From Cellvibrio sp. OA-2007 (lineage in GTDB: Bacteria; Pseudomonadota; Gammaproteobacteria; Pseudomonadales; Cellvibrionaceae): a stretch of DNA of 64,000 nt. This document shows, one piece after another, positions 49,180 to 59,173 of this stretch. Within the stretch, counting starts at the first letter, position 1. The number at the start of each line of letters is the position of its first letter. The notes beneath the pieces were generated by a model, which saw only the letters and a list, made by a program, of their open reading frames with translations, had not been told where the DNA came from and did not search any database. The translations under genes and the position numbers were made by a program. Location of the stretch: contig NZ_BBUL01000097.1 of the NCBI RefSeq assembly GCF_000953825.1, positions 124,001-188,000 on the forward strand. The letters are read 5' to 3'.

Positions 49180-50211
49180 TTAATGTTTATCTTTGGGCTT
49201 AAGCAACGGCCCGGTTGACTCGCGAGAGATGATACTGGAACTCAGCATACTCGCAGGCAATTGAATCTCACGCCCTTTTAATTGCTTAAGTAGCAAATCA
49301 GTTGCCTTTTTTGCCATTTGCCGAATGGGCTGACGAATCGTGGTTAATGCAGGCCAAATCTGGTGCGCGACGGGGGTATCATCAAACCCCGCAACCGACA
49401 ACTGCCCTGGAATTTTAATGCCCATCTGATGCGCCACCATCATTACTCCTGCTGCCATATCATCGTTCGCAGCAAAAATAGCTGTAGGTCGCTGGGCATC
49501 GCCCAATAACTTTTTCCCGCACATTTCACCTGATTCAAATGAGTTATCGCCCTGCTCCACCAAGCTCTTTATCAAGGGTATATCGTTTTCTACCAGCGCA
49601 GCCTTATAACCTTCATAGCGCAATGACATGGCGCGGTGATCTGGATGGCCGCAGATAAACCCGATGCGCGTATGCCCCATAGCAATAAGTTGACAAGTCA
49701 TATCGTAGGAGGCTTCTTCATCGTTAGTTTCAACATAAGGTGATGCTGATTTATTTTCCGTCGGCGCCACACGCACAAATGGAATATTCATCTTCTTCAG
49801 CAAATTGATCACGTTCATATTGTCAGATAGCGGCGGTGTCAGCATCACACCATCAACACGCTTTTCCAAAATCATGTCGGTCACATCATTAATCAGATTG
49901 GGGTCGCGATGAATAGCCGGATGCACCAGAAGTTCATAGCGCTGTGGGCGACAAATTTCCAATACACCTTCTTGAATATCCAATACATAGTGCGCACTTG
50001 GGTGACCGTAAATAAGCCCTAACAGATAGGAGCAGTTGCCAGCAAGGCTGCGCGCAGATTGATTGGGACGATAATCCAAAGCACTAATTGCAGCTTCAAC
50101 CTTTTCACGGGTTGCCGGGCGAACGTTGGGCTCGTTGTTTACCACACGCGACACCGTTTTCATGGAGACGCCCGCGAGAGCGGCCACGTCGTCGATGGTT
50201 GCTTTTGCCAC
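49180..50211 (-). CDS. LacI/GalR-family transcription regulator
   Basis: A sugar-responsive DNA-binding regulator. I chose the GTG at 50211 because AGAGGT lies about nine bases upstream and the product then starts VAKATIDDVAALAGVSMKTV, the usual LacI helix-turn-helix position. Starts up to 22 codons earlier are open but have no ribosome site. The hinge region (YRPNQSARSLAG) and a periplasmic-binding-protein-like sensor domain follow (about 343 aa). Location beside glk, the GH3 gene and the symporter suggests that it controls them, probably in response to glucose or a glucoside; the effector is inferred. Confidence 0.9.
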   Translation of the reverse strand: MAKATIDDVAALAGVSMKTVSRVVNNEPNVRPATREKVEAAISALDYRPNQSARSLAGNCSYLLGLIYGHPSAHYVLDIQEGVLEICRPQRYELLVHPAIHRDPNLINDVTDMILEKRVDGVMLTPPLSDNMNVINLLKKMNIPFVRVAPTENKSASPYVETNDEEASYDMTCQLIAMGHTRIGFICGHPDHRAMSLRYEGYKAALVENDIPLIKSLVEQGDNSFESGEMCGKKLLGDAQRPTAIFAANDDMAAGVMMVAHQMGIKIPGQLSVAGFDDTPVAHQIWPALTTIRQPIRQMAKKATDLLLKQLKGREIQLPASMLSSSIISRESTGPLLKPKDKH

Positions 50212-50366
50212 AGGGGTTACCTCTAGGTTGATTTTTATCGCTTTTCTTATCGCACGCTTTTTAATTGCCACGGCCAATTAATTCGTACGCTGCACTCAAT
50301 CATATAAGTCAGACTGACCATAAGATGGATATTAGATTCCAGATTGTAAACCGGGAACAAACAATG

Positions 50367-50373
50367 TGACAGC
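50367..50373 (+). promoter_or_regulatory. Half-site of the TGACAGC operator
   Basis: TGACAGC matches one arm of the 14-bp GH3/glk palindrome and lies 110 bases upstream of the symporter ATG. The other arm is not conserved, so this is weak. Confidence 0.25.
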
Positions 50374-50482
50374 CTAATAGCCTTGGATTATAGTACTGCG
50401 CGCTTGACGCAGGCTTTTAATCGGTAATCGTCAATTTAAGACCACGACAAATACAACTATTTTTATAACAAGAGGTAAAACC

Positions 50483-51805
50483 ATGGCCAGCATTCCGCAA
50501 GGCTCATCAACGCAACACAGCTCGGTGGACACAGGTAACAATACTGTGCCTCTCATTATTATCACCATCCTGTTTTTTATGTGGGGTCTATTAACATCAA
50601 TGAATGATGTTTTGATTCCACATTTAAAAAGTGTTTATACATTAAGTTATACCCAAGCGATGCTGGTACAGTTTTGCTTCTTCGGCGCCTATTTTGTTAT
50701 CTCATTGCCTGCCGGTGCGCTCATTAAAAAGCTCGGTTACCAAAATGGTGCTGTTGCTGGTTTGATTATCGCGGCATCAGGCTGTGCATTGTTTTATCCC
50801 GCCGCCACCAGTGGTTACGCCATTTTCCTGCTTGCGTTATTTGTGCTTGCATCTGGCATTACCATTTTACAAGTTGCTGCAAACCCCTATGTCACCATAC
50901 TTGGCCCAGCCAGAACCGCATCCAGTCGCTTAACATTGACTCAAGCATTTAACTCTTTGGGAACCACCATCGCCCCTTGGTTAGGCGGGATTTTAATTCT
51001 AGGAGGAGCGGTTCTAACTGCCGATCAGCTCAGTTTATTACCCGCAGCAGACGTTATTGAATACCGCGCAAAAGAAGCGGCTACCGTTCAAGGCCCCTAT
51101 CTTGCACTGGCTGCGGCATTACTCGGTTTGGCATTATTTTTTGCTTTCGCTAAATTGCCAAAAATTCAGCACGAAGATACACCCGGTGTATCCGGTGATA
51201 TGGCATCTAATAAAGAGTCTGCACTTTCACATAAGCATTTGGTATTGGGCGCGATCGGAATCTTTTTGTATGTTGGCGCAGAAGTCGCCATCGGTAGCTT
51301 GTTAATTAACTTTTTTGGCGAAGAAAACATCGCTGGCCTAAAAGAAGCAGATGCAGCTCACCTGGTAAGTTATTACTGGGGCGGTGCGATGGTTGGTCGC
51401 TTTATTGGTTTTGCAGTAATGCGTTATGTCAGCCCAGGCAAAACCTTGGCATTCAACTGCATCTGTGCGGTCTTGCTGGTTTTAACCGCTACGTTCAGCG
51501 AAGGCAAGCTGGCTATGTGGGCCATTATCGCTGTTGGCCTATTTAACTCCATCATGTTTCCAACCATCTTCAGCATGGCACTACACAACCTAGGTAAGTT
51601 TACCGGCCAAGGTTCTGGCGTTTTGTGCATGGCGATTGTTGGCGGCGCACTTGTACCGCTGATCCAAGGTGCATTAGCGGATACATTTGGTTTGCAAATT
51701 TCCTTTTTATTGCCCGCAGCTTGCTACCTGTACATTATGTATTTTGGTATTAAATATGCCAGCATCTACAAAGCAGCACCAGATTCCGAACCAGCGCATC
51801 TCTAG
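50483..51805 (+). CDS. MFS sugar:proton symporter (glucose/galactose, FucP-like)
   Basis: A 440-aa inner-membrane transporter with about 12 hydrophobic helices. Family marks include FFMWGLLTSMNDVLIPHLK near residue 28, the FCFFGAYFVISLPAG block, and LQVAANPYVTILGP. FucP/GluP-family members carry L-fucose, glucose, galactose or N-acetylglucosamine, so the substrate is open. Glucose is likely here because glk is close. A good ribosome site AGAGGT precedes the ATG. It starts 272 bases from the LacI-type gene, divergently. Confidence 0.9.
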   Translation: MASIPQGSSTQHSSVDTGNNTVPLIIITILFFMWGLLTSMNDVLIPHLKSVYTLSYTQAMLVQFCFFGAYFVISLPAGALIKKLGYQNGAVAGLIIAASGCALFYPAATSGYAIFLLALFVLASGITILQVAANPYVTILGPARTASSRLTLTQAFNSLGTTIAPWLGGILILGGAVLTADQLSLLPAADVIEYRAKEAATVQGPYLALAAALLGLALFFAFAKLPKIQHEDTPGVSGDMASNKESALSHKHLVLGAIGIFLYVGAEVAIGSLLINFFGEENIAGLKEADAAHLVSYYWGGAMVGRFIGFAVMRYVSPGKTLAFNCICAVLLVLTATFSEGKLAMWAIIAVGLFNSIMFPTIFSMALHNLGKFTGQGSGVLCMAIVGGALVPLIQGALADTFGLQISFLLPAACYLYIMYFGIKYASIYKAAPDSEPAHL

Positions 51806-51818
51806 TTTTTGATAATTA

Positions 51819-51840
51819 AATGGGCGCTACGGCGCCCATT
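51819..51840 (+). terminator. Weak terminator after the symporter
   Basis: AATGGGCGC pairs with GCGCCCATT around a TACG loop. The following T run is short and interrupted. Confidence 0.55.
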
Positions 51841-51866
51841 GTTTACATACTATGTAGCTATTATAT

Positions 51867-52319
51867 TTACCAACGCTGCGTTGCCTTAACATCTTTAACA
51901 TTTTCCTCAACCCATATCGCACCTTGACTAGTTATTTCTTTCTTCCAAAATGGCGCGCGGGTTTTTAAAAAATCCATCAAAAATTCTGCTGCTTGAAATG
52001 CGTGTTCACGATGCACACTGGTAACTCCAACAAATACGATTTGGTCAGCCACTTGCAATTCGCCAACGCGATGAACAATGCGCGCAGCTAATAGCTCCCA
52101 TCGCCCTTTTGCCTCTTCTAAAATTTGCTGCAAAACAGTTTCTGTCATACCGGGATAATGTTCGAGCGACATACTCTTTACATCGCGGGCATGATTCATA
52201 TCGCGCACGCGACCAACAAAAAATACCACCGCTCCTGCCGCCGTATCGTTTGCTGTTAGCGCAGCATATTCGTGCCCAACATCAAAATCGTGCACTTGCA
52301 CTGCAATCGAAAAAGACAT
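51867..52319 (-). CDS. moaE: Molybdopterin synthase catalytic subunit
   Basis: MoaE inserts dithiolene sulfurs into precursor Z to make molybdopterin, using sulfur from MoaD. The ATG at 52319 gives 150 aa starting MSFSIAVQVHDFDVGHEY; a longer frame upstream overlaps moaD. Blocks AGAVVFFVGRVRD, SLEHYPGMTE, IVHRVGELQVAD and the active-site lysines in FWKKEIT are visible. It begins one base after the moaD stop, so coupling is tight. Confidence 0.95.
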   Translation of the reverse strand: MSFSIAVQVHDFDVGHEYAALTANDTAAGAVVFFVGRVRDMNHARDVKSMSLEHYPGMTETVLQQILEEAKGRWELLAARIVHRVGELQVADQIVFVGVTSVHREHAFQAAEFLMDFLKTRAPFWKKEITSQGAIWVEENVKDVKATQRW

Positions 52320-52320
52320 A

Positions 52321-52569
52321 TTAACCTCCGGTAACCGGTGGAAAAAAAGCAATTTCATCACCTGATTTAATCGATACGTCCGCTTTAGCGTAGGCATGAT
52401 TTACCGCAACCAGCAATTTACTATTGGCAATAAACGGTTCCCAATGTGAATGGTTAGTTACCAGATATTGCTTAAGAGTTGAGATACTAACAACACTGTC
52501 ATTGTGGATATGCAACTCAGCAGTACCCAACTGCTCGCGCAATTGGGCAAGAAATAACACCCGGATCAT
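52321..52569 (-). CDS. moaD: Molybdopterin synthase sulfur carrier subunit
   Basis: An 82-aa ubiquitin-like protein ending in the Gly-Gly tail (FFPPVTGG) that is thiocarboxylated and donates sulfur to MoaE. It starts [15 protein letters not shown], and its ATG overlaps the moaC stop by four bases (ATGA). moaA, needed for the first step, is not in the window. Confidence 0.95.
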   Translation of the reverse strand: MIRVLFLAQLREQLGTAELHIHNDSVVSISTLKQYLVTNHSHWEPFIANSKLLVAVNHAYAKADVSIKSGDEIAFFPPVTGG

Positions 52570-53051
52570 TCTTCAAGCTCCTGCCGGCGATAATGACCTC
52601 GCCGTCCGCCAGATTTTTCCAATAAACAAACCTGTTCGATCACCATCTCCATATCAACAGCCTTGCACATATCATAAATAGTTAAAGCGGCAATGCTCGC
52701 TGCTGTCAGCGCCTCCATTTCAACACCGGTTTGTCCAGTGAGCTTGCAATAGCTAGTAATCTCCACCGCCGATTGTTGGTCATCTATTGCGAAATCAACT
52801 GCCACTTTACTCAGCGCCAATGGATGACAAAGCGGAATCAAATCGGCGCATTTTTTAGCCGCTTGAATACCCGCAATACGTGCGACAGCTAATACATCAC
52901 CCTTTTTCAGACTGTTAGCTTTGATTTGCGCCAATGTGTCGGGCTTCATTAATACCCTCGCAAAAGCGCGCGCTTCACGCACGCTGGCCGGTTTTTCCGA
53001 GACATCCACCATACTGGCGTGCCCATGGGAATCTATATGAGTTAGTGACAT
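52566..53051 (-). CDS. moaC: Cyclic pyranopterin monophosphate synthase
   Basis: MoaC converts the MoaA product to cyclic pyranopterin monophosphate (precursor Z). The 161-aa protein has FxHIDxxGHA-type start [19 protein letters not shown], the [18 protein letters not shown] active-site block and [25 protein letters not shown], cut here as the family signature. It heads the moaC-moaD-moaE operon and is divergent from dusA. Confidence 0.97.
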   Translation of the reverse strand: MSLTHIDSHGHASMVDVSEKPASVREARAFARVLMKPDTLAQIKANSLKKGDVLAVARIAGIQAAKKCADLIPLCHPLALSKVAVDFAIDDQQSAVEITSYCKLTGQTGVEMEALTAASIAALTIYDMCKAVDMEMVIEQVCLLEKSGGRRGHYRRQELEE

Positions 53052-53175
53052 AAACAGCTAGTCCGAGGTAATACGCCACACTTTACCGTGCAGCTGGGAG
53101 TAAATATCGCTATCATAAAACACCTATCGGCCATGACCGCACTTTTATTTCCTCGCAGCAGAATTCCACAGCCTA

Positions 53176-54192
53176 ATGACTTCAAGCCACTCTCTCGACC
53201 GCCGTTTTACCCTTGCCCCTATGATGGAGTGGTCAACATCAGACTGCCGCACTTTTTGGCGCCTGTTAACTAAAAAAGCGGTGCTCTACACCGAGATGGT
53301 TACTACTGGCGCATTGCTTCACGGCGATAAATCGCGCTTTCTGGATTACAACGCCTGTGAACACCCGCTAGCCCTGCAATTAGGTGGTAGCGACCCTATA
53401 GCACTTGCAGAATGCGCGCGCATTGCAGAGGACTGGGGTTACGACGAAGTTAATCTCAACTGCGGTTGCCCGAGTGATCGCGTACAAAACGGCATGATCG
53501 GCGCCTGTTTAATGGCAGAGCCCGAATTGGTTGCAGATTGCATCGCCAGTATGCAAAACGCAGTAAAAATCCCTGTCACCGTCAAGCACCGTATTGGTAT
53601 TGACGACATGGAAGATTACGAAGGGCTGGTTAAATTTGTGGGAACCATAGCTGAAACTGGCTGCCACACGTTTATCGTACATGCGCGCAAAGCCTGGTTG
53701 AAAGGTTTAAGCCCCAAGGAGAATCGCGAGATTCCACCGCTACAGTACGATAAGGTATATCAGCTGAAGCAGGATTTCCCGCACCTGAATATCATCATTA
53801 ATGGCGGTATTACAACGCTTGCGCAAAGCAAAAACCTGCTGGAACATGTTGATGGTGTCATGATTGGGCGCGAAGCCTACAGCAACCCCTATCTCTTGGC
53901 ACAAGTTGATCAGCAAATCTACGGCGTTGACAGGCCTGTAGTCAGCCGGGGTGAAGTCATGCAAAAATTCATACAATATTGTGACGAAGAACTAGCCAAC
54001 GGCACTCGACTCAATCATCTAACGCGACATATTCTTGGGCTTTATCAAGGCTTGCCTGGTGCTCGTCAGTTTCGCAGGATTATCAGTGAGCAAGCTCATA
54101 AACCGAATGCAGGAATTGAAGTGCTTGAGCGCGCTCTTGCTGTATTAAATGAGGTACCATTAGCAGATAACCTTGAAACCGGAAATGCTTAA
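53176..54192 (+). CDS. dusA: tRNA-dihydrouridine synthase A
   Basis: An FMN/NADPH enzyme that reduces uridines in the tRNA D-loop (U20/U20a for DusA). The 338-aa protein shows the DusA-specific order: LAPMMEWSTSDCRTFWR, LYTEMVTTGALLHG, the catalytic cysteine in LNCGCPSDRVQNGMIGACLM, VHARKAWLKGLSPKENREI, and MIGREAYSNPYLL. The KxNR/LSPKENR loop separates DusA from DusB and DusC. No strong ribosome site precedes the ATG at 53176, so expression may be low or leader-poor. Confidence 0.95.
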   Translation: MTSSHSLDRRFTLAPMMEWSTSDCRTFWRLLTKKAVLYTEMVTTGALLHGDKSRFLDYNACEHPLALQLGGSDPIALAECARIAEDWGYDEVNLNCGCPSDRVQNGMIGACLMAEPELVADCIASMQNAVKIPVTVKHRIGIDDMEDYEGLVKFVGTIAETGCHTFIVHARKAWLKGLSPKENREIPPLQYDKVYQLKQDFPHLNIIINGGITTLAQSKNLLEHVDGVMIGREAYSNPYLLAQVDQQIYGVDRPVVSRGEVMQKFIQYCDEELANGTRLNHLTRHILGLYQGLPGARQFRRIISEQAHKPNAGIEVLERALAVLNEVPLADNLETGNA

Positions 54193-54235
54193 GGCCTCAA
54201 ACACTATTCAATTATCTGTTTATAAAAAATGACTG

Positions 54236-54265
54236 CTTTCAACATAAAGTCATGAAGACTATAAT
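54236..54265 (+). promoter_or_regulatory. tal promoter candidate
   Basis: A perfect -10 TATAAT lies at 54260-54265 with a weak -35 (TTTCAA, 54237-54242) 17 bases upstream. It lies about 61 bases before the tal start codon. Confidence 0.5.
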
Positions 54266-54325
54266 ATATCTGACGGCAATTACCGAAGATCAACCACTTG
54301 TACTTTCAGAGATAGGATTACCACT

Positions 54326-55279
54326 GTGACTAGTAAACTTGAACAACTGAAACAATTTACCGATGTAGTCGCCGACACTGGCGATATCGAAGCCATCCGC
54401 CTTTACAAGCCACTGGATGCAACCACCAACCCATCACTGGTGTATAAAGCCGCACAAATGCCGCAATACCAAGACTTGCTTGCGGCATCCATCAATGCCA
54501 GCAAAAGCATTACTAACAGTGCACAACAATTAAGTGCCGCCTGTGATCACTTGGCAGTAGGAATTGGCTTGGAAATTTTGAAAATTGTTCCCGGCCGCAT
54601 CTCAACTGAAGTAGATGCACGCTTGTCGTTTGATACTAAAGCCTCTATCGCCAAAGCTCACGAACTGATCAGTTTGTACGAAAAAGGTGGCGTCGATAAG
54701 TCCCGTGTACTGATTAAACTCGCGTCCACTTGGGAAGGCATTCGCGCAGCAGAAGTGCTGGAAAAAGAAGGTATCAACTGCAACCTCACCCTGCTGTTTG
54801 GTTTTAATCAAGCCGCTGCCTGTGCTGATGCGGGTGTATTTTTGATTTCTCCTTTTGTAGGCCGCATTCTGGATTGGTACAAAGCCAACACAGACAAAAA
54901 AGAATATACCGCTGAAGAAGATCCAGGCGTTATATCTGTACGTCACATTTACAATTACTACAAGCAAAATGGCTATAACACTGTAGTAATGGGAGCCAGC
55001 TTCCGCAACCTTGGCGAAATTGAAGCACTTGCAGGCTGTGACCGTTTAACTATCAGCCCGCAGTTACTGCAAGAGTTAGAGCAAGACAAAGGCGAACTCA
55101 AGCGTGAGCTTTCACCTAATAACACCGGTGCAGCAATTGCCAAACAAATTGAGACTGAAACAAGCTTCCGTTTTGGCTTGAATCAGGATGCAATGGCGAC
55201 CGAAAAACTAGCTGAAGGTATTCGCGGTTTTGTAAAAGATCAGATCAATCTTGAGAATTTACTGAAAGCTCGTGCTTAA
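54326..55279 (+). CDS. tal: Transaldolase
   Basis: A pentose-phosphate-pathway enzyme that transfers a dihydroxyacetone unit from sedoheptulose-7-phosphate to glyceraldehyde-3-phosphate. The 317-aa length matches TalB. Blocks are [13 protein letters not shown], the Schiff-base lysine K131 in [11 protein letters not shown], and [12 protein letters not shown]. The start is GTG with AGGA upstream. Its last eight bases overlap the next gene's GTG start. Confidence 0.97.
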   Translation: MTSKLEQLKQFTDVVADTGDIEAIRLYKPLDATTNPSLVYKAAQMPQYQDLLAASINASKSITNSAQQLSAACDHLAVGIGLEILKIVPGRISTEVDARLSFDTKASIAKAHELISLYEKGGVDKSRVLIKLASTWEGIRAAEVLEKEGINCNLTLLFGFNQAAACADAGVFLISPFVGRILDWYKANTDKKEYTAEEDPGVISVRHIYNYYKQNGYNTVVMGASFRNLGEIEALAGCDRLTISPQLLQELEQDKGELKRELSPNNTGAAIAKQIETETSFRFGLNQDAMATEKLAEGIRGFVKDQINLENLLKARA

Positions 55280-55745
55280 TAAACTCTCGCGCTTTATCGA
55301 GCGTCACTTGCAACCTGCAAGTGACGCCTCGCCCACACTATCCAATCACCAAAAACAATTGGCGGTAGCTGCTTTACTGGTTGAAGTAGCCTTGGCAGAT
55401 CATCAATTTTCCGGTGTGGAATTGCATAATCTAAACACTATTCTTGCGCGCAAGTTCTCTTTATCACCTGATGAACTCACCGAGCTGATTAATCTCGCTA
55501 AAAACGAGACAAATCATGCAACGTCACTGCATCAATTTACTCAGCTTATTAATCAAAATTGTAGCGCAGAAGAAAAATTTAACTTGATGAGAGCCATGTG
55601 GGAAATGGCTTATGCCGATGGGGATCTGGATAAATACGAAGACTATATTATTCGCAAAGTGGCGGATTTAATTTATGTGCCACACGCCGATTTTATTCGC
55701 GCCAAAAGCCTGACTAAGGCGAACTTAACAAAAAGTCATGAGTGA
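55272..55745 (+). CDS. TerB-like (TerB/DjlA-N-type) protein
   Basis: A 157-aa all-helical predicted cytoplasmic protein. Residues 28-150 match the TerB-fold pattern: [33 protein letters not shown] and [20 protein letters not shown], whose acidic residues usually bind metal. The fold occurs in tellurite-resistance TerB and in the N-terminus of DjlA; a specific function is not assigned. The GTG start lies inside the end of tal, so the two are translated in sequence. Confidence 0.8.
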   Translation: MLNKLSRFIERHLQPASDASPTLSNHQKQLAVAALLVEVALADHQFSGVELHNLNTILARKFSLSPDELTELINLAKNETNHATSLHQFTQLINQNCSAEEKFNLMRAMWEMAYADGDLDKYEDYIIRKVADLIYVPHADFIRAKSLTKANLTKSHE

Positions 55746-55757
55746 ATCTGGGAAGGG

Positions 55758-56243
55758 TTAACAGCTTTCGAGCATATTGACCAAATTGCGGAAAGTATCA
55801 GCATTACTGGCATTTAATCCCATTAAAATTTTGTGCGCCTCAATCACCTTTTCTTTTACTTCCTGTTCATCACAATTAATACAATTAAGAGCATGCTCTG
55901 CCAGAACTGGCGCATCTAATTTATCGACAATGGTAAATATATCGCCAAACCCCATAGTTTGCAGAATGCGCTGGATGCTAGGGTTGCTCGCCAAAATCAC
56001 TGGCATGATACCGTGCCGCTCCTGCCCCAGAATGGAAATTTTTGCCATCAAACCCAATGTGGTGCTATCGATTGCTTCAGCATCAGAGAGATCGAATAAG
56101 ACTGAGGCAAAATTCTCACTTTTGAACATAGCATCAATAAACTGATCGAACGAGATACACAAAGTCAGGCGCACATCGCCCAACATTTTGATCACATAGA
56201 CCCCATTATGATCGGCAACTAAAATCTGGCCGGCTTTCATCAA
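55758..56243 (-). CDS. STAS-domain anti-anti-sigma factor (HsbA-like)
   Basis: A 161-aa regulatory protein of the anti-sigma-factor antagonist type. The STAS motif has a likely phosphorylated serine S60 in AIDSTTLGLMAKIS. The C-terminal tail has a CINC pair (near 114-117) and an acidic helix. Its ATG overlaps the phosphatase gene by four bases, so it is the probable substrate of that phosphatase. The arrangement matches Pseudomonas HsbR-HsbA, which links a phosphorelay to FlgM/sigma-28 or c-di-GMP signalling; partner identity here is inference. Confidence 0.85.
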   Translation of the reverse strand: MMKAGQILVADHNGVYVIKMLGDVRLTLCISFDQFIDAMFKSENFASVLFDLSDAEAIDSTTLGLMAKISILGQERHGIMPVILASNPSIQRILQTMGFGDIFTIVDKLDAPVLAEHALNCINCDEQEVKEKVIEAHKILMGLNASNADTFRNLVNMLESC

Positions 56244-57439
56244 CTCACACCTCGGGTGATGGACAAGACTGCAATGTCATCCGGGTTATCGCGAATCTCT
56301 TTTATAACTAAAGTATTACAGACCGAATCCAAACCGCCACTACTTGAAGCAATTAGTTTTAACAGCTGAGCCTCTTTCTCTTGCAGCTCTTGTTGAGATA
56401 AGGTTTCCAGTATCCCGTCAGAAAAACAAACCAGCGCAAATTTCTCTGGCAACTGACGCTCGTAAACTTCCCAACTGACCTCTTTAAAAATTCCGACAGG
56501 CTTACCACGCCCCGTTAAATACTCTGCCCCTTCATCAGTAAGCAGAATAGGCATAGGTAAGTGACCGGCGACTACATAGTGCATTTTGTGCGTCACTGTA
56601 TCTATAACGCCAACAAAGAGTGTTAGGTGATGACTTAGGCGAGTCTCATGTAGTTCGCGATTAATCTGCCGCAACATAAGGTCTGCGCCCTGCGCAAAGG
56701 AGCTCTCATCGCCAAACAAGCCCTCTTCCCGCACCATACGACTAACCAAATGTTTAAGCCAAATGGTGACAAAAGCAGAAGATGCACCGTGCCCGGAAAC
56801 ATCAGCCAAATAAAATGCGAGGTAACGTCTTTTAATGTGGGCGTAATCAACAAAATCGCCACTGAGAAACAAGGAGGGAACAATAGTATGTGCTGCGGTG
56901 TAACCTTCTTCGGTGGTGAAGCCCGATGGCATTAAACGACGCTGTACCCGTCGCCCTGCTATTTGGTCACGCTCAAGTACCCGTAGGTTCTCTTTTAACT
57001 CGCGATTTGCATTTTCCAATTGAACCCGGTAACGCTTGTTTTCCTCTTCCAGATCCTGTCGATCAAGCACCTTATTAATCGAATGGACTAGCACCTCTAA
57101 ATCGACTACTGGCTTTATCAAATAATCACGGGCACCTAAACGCAAGGAAGTCACCACATCATTCATCACACCAGCACCGGAAATCACAATCACTGGCAGC
57201 GAGGGGTGGCGATCATGCAGAAGCTGCAATAACTGCAGACCATCGCCATTAGGCATACGTAAATCGGTGATAATCAGATCAGGAAGTGAAAGGTCAGGGT
57301 TGGCGAGTAATTCAAGTGCTGCAGTGGCATCAGACGCGGAACATACACAAAAGCCACTGTCCGTCAGATAAGTCACTATACTCTGGCGGACAAGGACATC
57401 GTCATCGATGATAAGCAGCTTGCGGCTTGCGGGTGTCAT
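56240..57439 (-). CDS. Response regulator with PP2C/SpoIIE phosphatase domain (HsbR-like)
   Basis: A 399-aa protein with an N-terminal receiver domain: acidic pair D12-D13, phospho-acceptor D59 in ITDLRMPNGDG, and the conserved Lys in DYLIKPV. A coiled coil at about 130-165 follows. The C-terminal PPM/SpoIIE-type phosphatase (about 190-395) has YLADVSGHGASSAFVT, GHLPMPIL and FSDGILETLS. Unlike longer HsbR proteins, it has no room for a C-terminal HATPase kinase domain, so dephosphorylation and rephosphorylation of the STAS partner may involve another kinase. It is the first gene of the pair. Confidence 0.88.
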   Translation of the reverse strand: MTPASRKLLIIDDDVLVRQSIVTYLTDSGFCVCSASDATAALELLANPDLSLPDLIITDLRMPNGDGLQLLQLLHDRHPSLPVIVISGAGVMNDVVTSLRLGARDYLIKPVVDLEVLVHSINKVLDRQDLEEENKRYRVQLENANRELKENLRVLERDQIAGRRVQRRLMPSGFTTEEGYTAAHTIVPSLFLSGDFVDYAHIKRRYLAFYLADVSGHGASSAFVTIWLKHLVSRMVREEGLFGDESSFAQGADLMLRQINRELHETRLSHHLTLFVGVIDTVTHKMHYVVAGHLPMPILLTDEGAEYLTGRGKPVGIFKEVSWEVYERQLPEKFALVCFSDGILETLSQQELQEKEAQLLKLIASSSGGLDSVCNTLVIKEIRDNPDDIAVLSITRGVS

Positions 57440-57612
57440 CTTCTGCTCGGGCTTTTATGGTTAAAGGTGAGTGAGGACAATCAAATAAGGCGCGTAACAC
57501 TACTCCTTCACCTTAAAGAGCGCAAGCCATAGTAACTAGCATTCCCTGCTTAGGTAATTAAGTTTTGTAATGCAGCTCTTCTGGCACAAACACTGGCCAA
57601 CCCTTGTTTAGC

Positions 57613-59019
57613 TTATTTAGGCTTGTTGCGATTTCTATCGCGCTCTGCCTTGCGGCGCATATCAATTAATTGACGCTGGGTCATTTTACTTTTGCGCTCA
57701 GAATAAGGGTTTTCATTATTCCGAAATTCAATCTTGATTGGTGTGCCATGCAAATCGAGCACACGCCGGAAGGTTTTTTCCAAATATTTGGTGTAATGGC
57801 TTGGGACATCGTTAGTTTGGTTGCCATGCACCACAATAATCGGAGGATTGTGTCCCCCCGGATGTGCATAGCGCAGTTTAATGCGACGTCCTTGAATCAT
57901 CGGCGGTTGATGTTCACGTACCGCATCTTGCAATATACGAGTGAGGAAGTTGGTGCTGAATTTATCAGTTGCAGACTGGTAGGCCAGCTCAATCGATTTG
58001 TACAGATTACCTACACCGGTGCCATGTAAGGCTGAAATAAAGTGAATGGTAGCAAAATCCACAAAACGCAACCGGCGTTCAATTTCACTTTTCACATACT
58101 GTTTATGCGCATCATCCAGGCCATCCCACTTATTCAGCGCGATAACCAGTGCACGCCCAGCCTCAATGGTTGTACCCATCAGGTGCAGATCTTGTTCAAC
58201 AACACCTTCGCTTGCGTCCATTACTAATACAACAACATTGGCATCAGCAATGGCCTGCATTGTTTTAACAATCGAGAATTTCTCTACCATCAAATCAATA
58301 TTCTTGCGCCGCCGCACCCCAGCGGTATCGATCAAGGTGTAGGGCTTATCAAAGCGGGTATAGTTGATATAGGTGCTGTCGCGAGTGGTGCCTGGCTCGT
58401 CGTAGACTACTACCCGATCCTCACCCAGCAGACGATTCACCAGAGTCGACTTTCCTACATTGGGACGACCAACAATGGCAATTTTTATCCCGGTGGCCTC
58501 ATCAGGTTGATAATCCTCAGGTAATTCCGGAATATCAGCCAGTACCTCTTCCATTAAGGATCTAACACCACGGCCATGACTAGCCGTCGTTGGGTGAACT
58601 TCGCCAAGCCCCAACTCATAAAAAGGCGCCAGTGCGATATCGGGATCCATACCATCAATTTTGTTGGCGACTACGTAGGTCTTTTTATTATTTACGCGCA
58701 AGTGTTTGGCAATAATCGCATCGGCAGGATTCAAGCCCGCACGACTATCCACAATGAACAGCACTATGTCAGCTTCCTGAATTGCCAGAAGCGATTGGCC
58801 AGCCATCATGCTATCAATGCCCTCTTCCTCACCGCTGATACCACCGGTATCGATCACGATAAAACGGCGATTTTCCAAGGTGCCTTCACCGTATTTACGG
58901 TCCCGAGTCAAACCAGGGTAGTCAGCTACCAAGGCATCGCGCGATTGGGTTAGGCGATTGAATAGTGTGGATTTACCCACATTAGGGCGACCAACAAGTG
59001 CTATTACGGGGATTATCAT
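57613..59019 (-). CDS. der: Ribosome-associated GTPase Der (EngA)
   Basis: An essential GTPase with two tandem G domains, required for 50S ribosome assembly. The ATG at 59019 starts [18 protein letters not shown] (468 aa). G1 motifs GRPNVGKST occur near residues 9-17 and again near 185-193. Each domain also has a DTxG and an NKxD (NKIDG; NKWDG). The C-terminal KH-like domain has [17 protein letters not shown] strong terminator separates it from bamB. Confidence 0.96.
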   Translation of the reverse strand: MIIPVIALVGRPNVGKSTLFNRLTQSRDALVADYPGLTRDRKYGEGTLENRRFIVIDTGGISGEEEGIDSMMAGQSLLAIQEADIVLFIVDSRAGLNPADAIIAKHLRVNNKKTYVVANKIDGMDPDIALAPFYELGLGEVHPTTASHGRGVRSLMEEVLADIPELPEDYQPDEATGIKIAIVGRPNVGKSTLVNRLLGEDRVVVYDEPGTTRDSTYINYTRFDKPYTLIDTAGVRRRKNIDLMVEKFSIVKTMQAIADANVVVLVMDASEGVVEQDLHLMGTTIEAGRALVIALNKWDGLDDAHKQYVKSEIERRLRFVDFATIHFISALHGTGVGNLYKSIELAYQSATDKFSTNFLTRILQDAVREHQPPMIQGRRIKLRYAHPGGHNPPIIVVHGNQTNDVPSHYTKYLEKTFRRVLDLHGTPIKIEFRNNENPYSERKSKMTQRQLIDMRRKAERDRNRNKPK

Positions 59020-59086
59020 AAAAAGTATCAGTTGAGATGAAAAACAAAGAACTGCAGCCATGATCACTGCATAAATTCAAACACAC

Positions 59087-59149
59087 AAAAACAAAACCAG
59101 CCGCGTTCAAGTTTACCTTATTCAACTAAGGTAAGCTCAAGCGGCTGGT
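59087..59149 (-). terminator. Long terminator after bamB
   Basis: CCAGCCGC (59097-59104) pairs with GCGGCTGG (59141-59148), with an inner arm TTACCTTA/TAAGGTAA around TTCAAC. On the minus strand it is followed by TTTTGTTTTTG. It ends the rodZ-to-bamB message, so der should be transcribed from its own promoter or by read-through. Confidence 0.85.
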
Positions 59150-59173
59150 CAGTGTTAACCATTTAGCGGTAAA

